Origin: CAVQRB01 sp963715055
Lineage (GTDB): Bacteria; Pseudomonadota; Alphaproteobacteria; Rhodobacterales; Rhodobacteraceae
DNA length: 64,000 bases
Assembly: GCA_963715055.1 (NCBI GenBank)
Contig: CAVQRB010000017.1
Span: forward strand, 124,001-188,000
Reading direction: 5' to 3'
The position numbers and the translations under genes are program-made. Positions within the stretch are counted from its first letter, which is position 1. Each line of letters opens with the position of its first letter. The notes under the pieces are model-generated. The model did not search any database. It saw only the letters and a program-made list of their open reading frames with translations, and was not told the origin of the DNA. Below are positions 34,552-42,146 of the stretch, piece after piece.

Positions 34552-36465
34552 TTACTCCTGTCCCTTCAGAAGCCCGCTGGCCGGCACCATCGCCACCTGC
34601 GAGGCGCGGCTCTGCAAGGCCCAGAGCAGCAGCGCGGAGATCGTATCCTCGCGCAAGCGCCCCAGCATGACGACCCCGCCTTCCTGCCCGGCCCGGAAGG
34701 CGGCCTGATCGAGGAACCGGCGGATCACGGTCGGCGACTGCCCGGCACTGTCGAAATCCCGGAAAACCGCGGCGGCGGGCACGCCCGACCGTTCAGCCAG
34801 TTTCTGCACCGTGTTCAACCCGCGGTTCTGGGTCACGAAACCATGACCGGTCTGGGCAAGGATCGCGGTGACCTGATCGGCGGCTTCACGCGTGACCTGC
34901 ACGCCATTGCCAGCACCTTCGAGCAGACCGACGGCTTCGGGCAAGGCGGCAAAGGCGACTTCCAGCGCTGCTTCGGCGTCACGCGCCGAGGCGGCATCGG
35001 GCAGGTCGATCATGGCCCAGACCTCGAAGCCTTCGCTGCGATAGGCCTCCATGCGCGCGTCGGCATCGGGCAATGACGCGTCCACGGCGAAGCTCACCGG
35101 ATAGGGGAAACTGCGCAAGGCGGGCAGCCCGATCTGCGCGCCGGACAGATCCGCGCCCTCGTCCATCAGGATCACGGCCATCATCGGCTTGCCGTCGGGA
35201 TTGTCGGCAGGGGCCGCAAAACGAACCACTGGGCGCGCATCGGCATTCCCGAGGATCTCCGACACCTCGGGCAGGTCTTCGGCGGCCGCTGCCTCCTCCT
35301 CCGGATCGAGCAGTGTCGGCAGACGGTTGGTGCGGACTTCTGCGGCAAGATCACCAAAGGTGCCGGCAGGCCGCCCCGGAACCTCCGCGGTGTCGGTCAC
35401 AAGGCGGGAGGGTTGCGTGTTCTGCGACACGGTTTCGGTTTCGGACGCCGGAATGTCCGATGCGGGAGACGCAGGCCTCCGGTCGGCGGGTGCGGAAGGC
35501 GTCTGAGCCGCATCCGGGATGCTTTCCGCCTCAAAGACGGTTGTCGGCAGTTTCGGCGGCTCCGCGCCTGCGGCGACCTTCACCGGCGATTCCTGTCCTG
35601 CGGTCCGCGGCAAGGCATTCTCCGCGCGGGAGACTTCGGCACTCTGCAAGGGTGCTGACGGTGCCTCCACCTGCGCCAGCACCGGAGTGTCGGCGCGCTC
35701 GGCGGCCGCACTGTCTGTCGCCGTCGTATCGGGACCTTCCACGTCGGACACCGCGACGGGGTCTTCCTGCTCCGGTTCCATCGCCTCGAAAGCCTGTGTC
35801 TCGACAGGAACGACCGGTTGCGGGGGTTGCGCAGGATCGGTTGAAATGGACGGCTCGGACACGGATGCCGTAACCTCCGGTGCAACCGGAGCCGGGGCCG
35901 TCGCCGTCTGCGGCGTTTCCGCTTCCGCCTCCGTCGATGGCGATGGCGATGGCGATGCATCAACGCTCTCGGCCGCATTCGTCACAGGGCCGGGCGGGGG
36001 CACTTCGAGCGGTTCGGCGGCGAGCGTCACCGCAGGATCGCTGGTCGGCGACTTCAAGACCCGCGTCGTGCCATCAGTGAGCACGGGCTCGCTTGGCCGG
36101 ACTGCGGGGAGGGCGCCGGTGACGGACGGCCCGGTCGGCGCACTGGCCGGGACCATGCTCGAGGCAGCACCCACTTCCGGCACGGCTGCCGGGGCGGTGG
36201 CTGCCCCTGCAAGGCCTGTCAGCGTGTCGGGTGCCGGCGCGTCGGCACTCGGGGCCTTCTGCCCGGTCACCGGCACGCGGTCGCCGACACTGCGGTCCGC
36301 CGCAGCCTGCGTGCTTTGAGGCGCTTGGGATGATTGCGGACCTTGCGTGACCACTGCGGGCGCCATGGGACCATCGGAAAGGACCGACATCACGCCCACG
36401 GAAACGATGCTGACCACACCGCCCCAAGTCAGGCCCTTGATGAAACCCTTCGTCACCTGCTGCAC
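34552..36465 (-). CDS. Divergent polysaccharide deacetylase-family protein with a long disordered N-terminal region
   Basis: 637 residues. A membrane anchor (about residues 9-29, LTWGGVVSIVSVGVMSVL) is followed by about 360 residues of Ala/Pro/Ser/Glu/Thr-rich low complexity, then the C-terminal domain (about 415-637): MMAVILMDEG, FPYPVSFAVDASLPDADARM, YRSEGFEVWAMIDLP and RDFDSAGQSPTVIRRFLDQA, typical of the divergent polysaccharide deacetylase (YibQ-like) family. The domain would act in the periplasm on an unknown glycan. It lies head-on against trpE/M14 and is divergent from trpG, splitting the trp genes. Confidence 0.85.
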   Translation of the reverse strand: MQQVTKGFIKGLTWGGVVSIVSVGVMSVLSDGPMAPAVVTQGPQSSQAPQSTQAAADRSVGDRVPVTGQKAPSADAPAPDTLTGLAGAATAPAAVPEVGAASSMVPASAPTGPSVTGALPAVRPSEPVLTDGTTRVLKSPTSDPAVTLAAEPLEVPPPGPVTNAAESVDASPSPSPSTEAEAETPQTATAPAPVAPEVTASVSEPSISTDPAQPPQPVVPVETQAFEAMEPEQEDPVAVSDVEGPDTTATDSAAAERADTPVLAQVEAPSAPLQSAEVSRAENALPRTAGQESPVKVAAGAEPPKLPTTVFEAESIPDAAQTPSAPADRRPASPASDIPASETETVSQNTQPSRLVTDTAEVPGRPAGTFGDLAAEVRTNRLPTLLDPEEEAAAAEDLPEVSEILGNADARPVVRFAAPADNPDGKPMMAVILMDEGADLSGAQIGLPALRSFPYPVSFAVDASLPDADARMEAYRSEGFEVWAMIDLPDAASARDAEAALEVAFAALPEAVGLLEGAGNGVQVTREAADQVTAILAQTGHGFVTQNRGLNTVQKLAERSGVPAAAVFRDFDSAGQSPTVIRRFLDQAAFRAGQEGGVVMLGRLREDTISALLLWALQSRASQVAMVPASGLLKGQE

Positions 36466-36647
36466 ACCCTCAAAATGTGACCGTGTTTATCCGATACTGC
36501 CACTTTGGCAACGCTACTTTCGACTGCATCCCTGTGGCTGCGGATTTTGCGCGCCTCTTGACGCAAGCCGCCAACCCTGAACATGTATCCCCGACCTATA
36601 GCCCGCCAGAGGCCCATGCCTCCAGCCCTGATTGCGAAGTTCCGACG
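36466..36647. other. Divergent promoter region of the deacetylase gene and trpG
   Basis: 182 bp. The only short frame ahead of trpG has no run of Trp codons, so there is no sign of a classical trp leader peptide. No terminator-like hairpin seen. Confidence 0.5.
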
Positions 36648-37229
36648 ATGTTGCTGCTGATCGACAACTACGACAGTTTTACATACAACCTGTTGCATTA
36701 TCTAGGCAGTCTGGGCGCAGAAGTTGTGATCCGGCGCAATGACGCACTGGATGTGCAACAGGCCATGGCGATGAACCCCACCGGTATCCTGCTGTCCCCC
36801 GGACCCTGCGATCCGGACCGGGCGGGAATTTGCCTGAGCCTGACGCTTGCGGCGGCGGAAACCCGCACACCGCTCATGGGCGTGTGCCTCGGACACCAGA
36901 CCATCGGGCAGGCTTTCGGCGGCAATGTGGTCCGCGCCAAGGATATCGTGCATGGCAAGATGGGCGAGATACATCACCAGGGCGAGGGCGTGTTTGCCGG
37001 GCTGCCCACGCCTTTCGCCGCGACGCGGTATCATTCGCTGGTCGTCGATCGACCGAGCCTGCCGGAGAGCCTCAAGGTGACCGCGGAACTGAGCGACGGC
37101 ACCATCATGGGGCTTCAGCACCGCGACCTGCCGATCCACGGGGTGCAGTTTCACCCGGAATCGATCCGCTCCGAACACGGCCATGCGCTGTTGCAGAACT
37201 TCCTCAACGAGTTGAAAGTTCCCGCATGA
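36648..37229 (+). CDS. trpG: Anthranilate synthase component II (glutamine amidotransferase)
   Basis: 193 residues from the ATG at 36648; MLLLIDNYDSFTYNL is the canonical start. Class I amidotransferase triad: Cys in MGVCLGHQ (about residue 79), and His/Glu in GVQFHPES (about 171-173). LLSPGPCDP is the conserved oxyanion strand. It supplies ammonia from glutamine to TrpE. Its stop overlaps the trpD start by 4 bp. Confidence 0.95.
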   Translation: MLLLIDNYDSFTYNLLHYLGSLGAEVVIRRNDALDVQQAMAMNPTGILLSPGPCDPDRAGICLSLTLAAAETRTPLMGVCLGHQTIGQAFGGNVVRAKDIVHGKMGEIHHQGEGVFAGLPTPFAATRYHSLVVDRPSLPESLKVTAELSDGTIMGLQHRDLPIHGVQFHPESIRSEHGHALLQNFLNELKVPA

Positions 37230-38245
37230 GCGATGCATTGAAACCACTGATCGGGGCCGCGGCCGAGGGCCCCCTGAGCAAGGCGCAAGCCGAGGAAGCC
37301 TTCACCATCCTCTTTGAAGGCGAGGCCACGCCGAGCCAGATCGGCGGCCTGCTGATGGCGTTGCGGACCCGGGGCGAGACGGTCGAGGAATATGCCGCCG
37401 CCGCCGCCGTGATGCGCAGCAAGTGCAACAAGGTCCGCGCACCCGAGGGCGCCATCGACATCGTCGGCACCGGCGGCGATGGCAAGGGCACGCTCAACAT
37501 CTCAACCGCCACGGCTTTCGTCGTGGCAGGCGCGGGCGTCGTCGTGGCGAAACACGGCAACCGCAACCTCAGCTCGAAATCCGGCGCGGCGGATGCGCTC
37601 ACGCAGATGGGGCTCAACGTCATGGTCGGGCCCGCCATCGTCGAAAAGGCGCTGCGCGAAACCGGGATCGGCTTCATGATGGCTCCCATGCACCACCCGG
37701 CCATCGCCCATGTGATGCCCACGCGCGCCGAACTCGGCACCCGGACGATCTTCAACATCCTCGGCCCGCTGACCAATCCTGCCGGGGTCAAGCGGCAACT
37801 GACCGGCGCTTTCTCGCGCGATCTCATCCGCCCGATGGCAGAGACCTTGGCGGCGCTCGGATCTGAGAAGGCCTGGCTTGTCCATGGATCGGACGGTACC
37901 GACGAGTTGACCATCACCGGGGTCAGCTGGGTTGCGGCGCTGGACCTCGACGGGCAGGTCTCCGATCTCGAACTCCATCCCGAGGACGCAGGCTTGCCGG
38001 TGCATCCTTTCGAAGCGATCGTCGGGGGTACGCCGGAAGAAAACGCGCGCGATTTCAAGGCGCTCCTTGCGGGCGAGGCCTCGGCCTACCGGGACGCGGT
38101 GCTGCTGAACGCCGCCGCAGCCCTTGTGGTGGCGGATGCAGCAGGCTCCCTGAAGGAGGGCGTCGAAAAGGCGAAGGTCTCCATCGACAGCGGCGCTGCC
38201 CGTGACAAGATCGCTGCCGTCGCCCGGATCACGCAGGGCGCGTGA
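37226..38245 (+). CDS. trpD: Anthranilate phosphoribosyltransferase
   Basis: 339 residues from the ATG at 37226. Diagnostic blocks: DIVGTGGDGKGTLNIST (PRPP/Mg site), VVAKHGNRNLSSKSGAADAL (KHGNR motif), FMMAPMHHPA, GTRTIFNILGPLTNP and HGSDGTDELTI. Transfers phosphoribose to anthranilate. Four-base overlaps join it to trpG before and to ung after. Confidence 0.97.
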   Translation: MSDALKPLIGAAAEGPLSKAQAEEAFTILFEGEATPSQIGGLLMALRTRGETVEEYAAAAAVMRSKCNKVRAPEGAIDIVGTGGDGKGTLNISTATAFVVAGAGVVVAKHGNRNLSSKSGAADALTQMGLNVMVGPAIVEKALRETGIGFMMAPMHHPAIAHVMPTRAELGTRTIFNILGPLTNPAGVKRQLTGAFSRDLIRPMAETLAALGSEKAWLVHGSDGTDELTITGVSWVAALDLDGQVSDLELHPEDAGLPVHPFEAIVGGTPEENARDFKALLAGEASAYRDAVLLNAAAALVVADAAGSLKEGVEKAKVSIDSGAARDKIAAVARITQGA

Positions 38246-38913
38246 GCACCCTTTTCAACCTCGACAGACTGGGGGCCTGGCGCGATCTGCCTTTCTTCGA
38301 GACGCAGTTGCCACGCATCGAAACAGCGCTCGGGGCAGAGGCCGATTTCCTCCCCGCAACGGACAAGGTTTTCGCGGCGCTGGAGCAGGTGCAGCCGGAG
38401 GATGTGCGCGTGGTCATCCTCGGGCAGGACCCCTACCCGACCCCCGGGCATGCGCATGGTCTTGCCTTCTCGGCGGCGGCCTCCGTGAGGCCCTTGCCGC
38501 GTTCCCTCGGAAACATCTTTCGCGAAATGACCGATGACATCGGCGCCTGCCCGCCCGATGCCGACCTGCGGTTCTGGGCGGATCAGGGGGTATTGTTGCT
38601 CAACACCATCCTCACCGTGCCGCCCGGGCAGGCCAAGGGGCACAGGCATCTCGGCTGGCAAAGCCTCACCGGCGAGGTTCTGTGGCGGCTCAGCCCGCAG
38701 CCGCGCGCCTACCTGCTTTGGGGGGCCACAGCGCAGGAGGCCGCGCGGACCGTCGATCCAGTGGCAAATCTCAAGATCGAAACCGCGCACCCGTCGCCGC
38801 TTTCGGCCCGCCGCGGGTTTTTTGGCTCGCGCCCGTTCAGCCGCACGAATGCGTGGTTGCAGGCGCAGGGCGGTCGCGCCATAAACTGGGCCAATCCCGC
38901 GGAGGCCGCATGA
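38242..38913 (+). CDS. ung: Uracil-DNA glycosylase (family 1)
   Basis: 223 residues from a GTG that overlaps the trpD stop. VVILGQDPYPTPGHAHGLAF holds the catalytic Asp and water-activating block, LLLNTILTV the uracil-specificity Asn, and AHPSPLSARRGFFGSRPFS the DNA-intercalation His-Pro-Ser loop. It removes uracil from DNA. Its position inside trpG-D-C is unusual, and it is flanked by ATGA overlaps on both sides, so its level is tied to tryptophan gene expression. Confidence 0.93.
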   Translation: MSTLFNLDRLGAWRDLPFFETQLPRIETALGAEADFLPATDKVFAALEQVQPEDVRVVILGQDPYPTPGHAHGLAFSAAASVRPLPRSLGNIFREMTDDIGACPPDADLRFWADQGVLLLNTILTVPPGQAKGHRHLGWQSLTGEVLWRLSPQPRAYLLWGATAQEAARTVDPVANLKIETAHPSPLSARRGFFGSRPFSRTNAWLQAQGGRAINWANPAEAA

Positions 38914-39722
38914 CCCAGACCATTCTCGACACCATCAAAGCCTACAAACTGGAGGAAATCGCAGCCGCCAAGGCCGCCAAGCCTCTCGAAGCCGTCGAGG
39001 CGGAAGCCCGCGAGGCTACCGCGGTCCGCCCGTTTGCGGAGCGGTTGCATCAACGCTCGCTTGAAGGCTACGGGCTGATCGCGGAAATCAAGAAAGCGAG
39101 CCCCTCCAAAGGGTTGATCCGGGCCGACTTCGACCCCGCCACGCTCGCCAAGGCCTATGCGGAGGGAGGCGCCACCTGTCTTTCCGTGCTGACCGACACG
39201 CCGAGCTTTCAGGGCGCCAAGGAATTTCTGGTCGCGGCCCGCCGCGCGTGCGACCTGCCGGTGCTGCGCAAGGATTTCATGTATGACACCTACCAGGTCG
39301 CCGAGGCGCGGGCGCTCGGAGCGGATTGCATTTTGATCATCATGGCCTCGGTGAGCGACGCGCAGGCGGAAGAGCTTGAGGAAGCCGCGACCAAATGGGG
39401 CATGGATGCGCTCCTTGAAGTGCATGACGCCGATGAACTGGCGCGTGCGAGCCGACTGAAAAGCCGCCTCATCGGCATCAACAACCGCAATCTCAAGACC
39501 TTCGAGACTTCGCTTGATATCACGCGGACCCTGTCGCGCGATGTGCCCGCCGACCGGCTGGTCGTGTCGGAATCCGGACTGAGCACGCCCGACGACCTTG
39601 CGGATATGGCGCGCTACGGGGCGCGTATCTTCCTCATCGGCGAGAGCCTGATGCGGCAGCAGGACGTGGCCGCGGCCACGCGCGATCTGCTCGCCAACCC
39701 GCTGCGCGCAGGAGGCATGTGA
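38910..39722 (+). CDS. trpC: Indole-3-glycerol phosphate synthase
   Basis: 270 residues from the ATG at 38910, which overlaps the ung stop. LIAEIKKASPSKG (catalytic Lys and substrate phosphate site), LSVLTDTPSFQG, LRKDFMYDTYQV, LLEVHDADEL, GINNRNLKTF and SESGLSTPDDL mark TrpC along a beta/alpha barrel. The isomerase TrpF is not fused and not in the window. Confidence 0.96.
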   Translation: MTQTILDTIKAYKLEEIAAAKAAKPLEAVEAEAREATAVRPFAERLHQRSLEGYGLIAEIKKASPSKGLIRADFDPATLAKAYAEGGATCLSVLTDTPSFQGAKEFLVAARRACDLPVLRKDFMYDTYQVAEARALGADCILIIMASVSDAQAEELEEAATKWGMDALLEVHDADELARASRLKSRLIGINNRNLKTFETSLDITRTLSRDVPADRLVVSESGLSTPDDLADMARYGARIFLIGESLMRQQDVAAATRDLLANPLRAGGM

Positions 39723-39723
39723 C

Positions 39724-40203
39724 ATGTCCGGACCGCTCACGCATTTCGACGCCAAGGGTGACGCGCATATGGTGGATGTTGGCGACAAACCCGTGACCGA
39801 CCGGATCGCCATTGCCGTCTGCTGCATCAGGATGCTGCCGGAAACCTTTGATATCATTTCAGAAGGTCGCGCCAAAAAGGGCGACGTTCTGGGTGTGGCC
39901 CGGCTCGCGGGCATCATGGCGGCCAAGCGCACCGCCGAGTTGATCCCGCTTTGTCATCCCCTGCCGATCACCAAGGTTTCGGTCGATCTGACGCCCGACA
40001 GCGCGCTTCCGGGCATCCGCATCGAAGCCACAGTGAAGACCACCGGACAAACCGGCGTCGAGATGGAAGCCCTGACCGCCGCCTCGGTGGCGGGTCTCAC
40101 CGTTTACGACATGTGCAAGGCGGTGGACAAGGGAATGGAAATCAGTGGCTTGCGCGTCGTTCTTAAAGATGGCGGCAAGTCCGGCCGCTTCGAGGCGTCA
40201 TGA
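39724..40203 (+). CDS. moaC: Cyclic pyranopterin monophosphate synthase
   Basis: 159 residues, usual MoaC length. MVDVGDKPVT, KKGDVLGVARLAGIMAAK, LIPLCHPLPI, the catalytic EMEALTAAS and YDMCKAVDKGM are all present. Makes cPMP from the MoaA product in molybdenum-cofactor synthesis. It starts 1 bp after trpC and its stop overlaps moeA. Confidence 0.96.
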   Translation: MSGPLTHFDAKGDAHMVDVGDKPVTDRIAIAVCCIRMLPETFDIISEGRAKKGDVLGVARLAGIMAAKRTAELIPLCHPLPITKVSVDLTPDSALPGIRIEATVKTTGQTGVEMEALTAASVAGLTVYDMCKAVDKGMEISGLRVVLKDGGKSGRFEAS

Positions 40204-41372
40204 TCTCCGTCGCCGAGGCGCTGGAGCACCTCTTCGCGCTCGCGTCTCCCATGGACATCGAGGAGGTTCCGCTGCGACAGGCATCGGGGCGGGTTCTGGC
40301 CGCAGATGTCATCGCTCGGCGCACGCAGCCTCCCTTCGATGCCTCTTCGATGGACGGCTATGCCATGCGCCTCGCCGAGGTCGAACCGGATGCGATGTTC
40401 AAGGTCGTGGGCGAGGCCGCCGCCGGTCGCGGCTTCGAGGGACGCGTGGGCCCGGGGCAATGCCTGCGCATCTTCACCGGCGCGCCGGTTCCCGAAGGCC
40501 TCGACCGCGTGGTCATCCAGGAGGACGTGACGCGCAAGGGCGATCTCGTCACGCTGAAACGCGATCTCGACGGCAAAGCCAACATCCGCCCTGCCGGATG
40601 CGACTTCAAGACTGGGGACCGGATCGCGGCACCGCGCCTGCTCGGACCCGCAGATGTCGCGCTGCTCGCGTCGATGAACATCCCGGATGTGCCGGTACAC
40701 CGCAGGCCAGTGGTGGCGGTGATCGCCACGGGTGACGAATTGGTGATGCCGGGCGAGACGCCTGCGCCGGACCAGATCATCGCCTCCAACAGTTTCGGGC
40801 TGGCCGCGCAACTGGAGGCTGCGGGCGCCGTCGCACGGCTGATCCCCATTGCCCGCGACACTTCCGCCTCCCTGAAGACCGCGCTGACCCTGGCCTCCGA
40901 GGCGGACCTCATTGTCACCATCGGTGGCGCATCGGTGGGCGATTATGACCTCGTGGCACCCGTCGCCGCGGAAATGGGGATGCAGCAATCCTTCTACAAG
41001 GTGGCGATGCGCCCCGGCAAACCGCTGATGGCAGGCAGGCTCAGGGGTATTCCGATGATCGGCCTGCCGGGCAACCCGGTCTCGGCACTGGTATGCGGCA
41101 CCATCTTCGTCGTGCCCGTCGTCCGCGCCATGCTGGGCCTTGGCGCCGCGCCGGTGCCGCGCCGCATGGGCCGGCTCGCGGCACCTCTGGAGCGGAACGG
41201 TCCGCGCGAGCACTACATGCGCGCGGAGTTGGGTCCTGAAGGCCTGCGGGCATTCGAGGCGCAGGACAGTTCGCTGCTGAGCATCCTGTCGCAAAGCAAC
41301 GCGCTGCTGATCCGCCCGCCGCATGACGCAGCACGCGCCACAGGTGACGAGGTTTCCTACATCCCGATCTGA
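40200..41372 (+). CDS. moeA: Molybdopterin molybdenumtransferase
   Basis: 390 residues. N-terminal VLAADVIARRTQPPFDASSMDGYA, the domain with FTGAPVPEGLDRVVIQED, the MPT-binding VAVIATGDELV with IVTIGGASVGDYD, and RPGKPLMAGRLRGIPMIGLPGNPVSA. MoeA inserts molybdate into adenylylated molybdopterin. The lexA promoter begins in its last codons (TTGACA right after its stop). Confidence 0.95.
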   Translation: MISVAEALEHLFALASPMDIEEVPLRQASGRVLAADVIARRTQPPFDASSMDGYAMRLAEVEPDAMFKVVGEAAAGRGFEGRVGPGQCLRIFTGAPVPEGLDRVVIQEDVTRKGDLVTLKRDLDGKANIRPAGCDFKTGDRIAAPRLLGPADVALLASMNIPDVPVHRRPVVAVIATGDELVMPGETPAPDQIIASNSFGLAAQLEAAGAVARLIPIARDTSASLKTALTLASEADLIVTIGGASVGDYDLVAPVAAEMGMQQSFYKVAMRPGKPLMAGRLRGIPMIGLPGNPVSALVCGTIFVVPVVRAMLGLGAAPVPRRMGRLAAPLERNGPREHYMRAELGPEGLRAFEAQDSSLLSILSQSNALLIRPPHDAARATGDEVSYIPI

Positions 41373-41377
41373 CACCG

Positions 41378-41406
41378 TTGACACAAAACGGGAACATCAC
41401 TAGAAC
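41378..41406 (+). promoter_or_regulatory. lexA promoter with an alphaproteobacterial SOS box
   Basis: TTGACA at 41378-41383, a 17-bp spacer, and TAGAAC at 41401-41406 as a -10 element. GAAC-ATCACTA-GAAC (41392-41406) is the complement of GTTC-N7-GTTC, the LexA box of alphaproteobacteria, and covers the spacer and -10. This predicts LexA autorepression. Confidence 0.8.
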
Positions 41407-41437
41407 AAAAGGCAAAGATGTGTCGGAGGGACCGGAA

Positions 41438-42139
41438 ATGCTGACCAAGAAACAGTTGGATTTGCTGGAATTCATCCAGAAACGCGTGAAACGCGACGGT
41501 GTGCCGCCGAGTTTCGACGAGATGAAGGAGGCGCTCGACCTGCGATCGAAATCGGGCATCCACCGTCTGATCACAGCGCTTGAAGAACGCGGCTTCATCC
41601 GCAGGCTGGCGCATCGGGCCCGCGCCATCGAAATCGTGAAACTCCCCGAAACGCTCGGCGGTGCCGCGCAGGGCGGGTTTTCACCCCGGGTGATCGACGG
41701 CGACCGGCCGGACATGCCGAAACCGCGCAGCGCGCGGGAGGTTTCCGGCGCGGGCGCCACCGAACTGCCCTTGATGGGACGCATCGCCGCCGGTGTACCG
41801 ATCGAAGCGATCAGCCACGCCAGCGCCAGTGTCGCTGTGCCGGGACAGATGCTCTCGGGCAAGGGCGAGCATTATGCGCTCGAGGTGCGCGGTGATTCCA
41901 TGATCGAAGCCGGGATCAACGATGGCGATGTCGTGGTGATCCGCGAGACCAGCGTTGCCGAGAACGGCGATATCGTCGTGGCACTTGTCGAGGACCAGGA
42001 GGCGACGCTCAAACGCTTCATGCGCCGCGGCAACACCATCGCGCTGGAAGCTGCGAACCCCGCCTATGAGACCCGCGTCTTCACCGAAGACAAGGTCAAG
42101 GTGCAGGGCAAGCTGGTCGGACTGATCCGCACCTACTGA
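41438..42139 (+). CDS. lexA: LexA repressor
   Basis: 233 residues from the ATG at 41438. N-terminal winged helix: MLTKKQLDLLEFI, GVPPSFDEMKEAL, SGIHRLITALEERGFIRR. The autoproteolysis site is RIAAGVPIEA (Ala-Gly bond), the catalytic Ser is in VRGDSMIEAGI and the Lys in ATLKRFMRRG. RecA-stimulated self-cleavage relieves SOS genes. Inferred role beyond SOS: in Rhodobacter LexA also affects gene-transfer-agent activity. Confidence 0.95.
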   Translation: MLTKKQLDLLEFIQKRVKRDGVPPSFDEMKEALDLRSKSGIHRLITALEERGFIRRLAHRARAIEIVKLPETLGGAAQGGFSPRVIDGDRPDMPKPRSAREVSGAGATELPLMGRIAAGVPIEAISHASASVAVPGQMLSGKGEHYALEVRGDSMIEAGINDGDVVVIRETSVAENGDIVVALVEDQEATLKRFMRRGNTIALEAANPAYETRVFTEDKVKVQGKLVGLIRTY

Positions 42140-42146
42140 AGCCGCG

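Noticed and set aside
36477..36647. Tryptophan attenuator ahead of trpG
   Set aside because: No leader frame with consecutive Trp codons and no terminator/antiterminator pair could be drawn.
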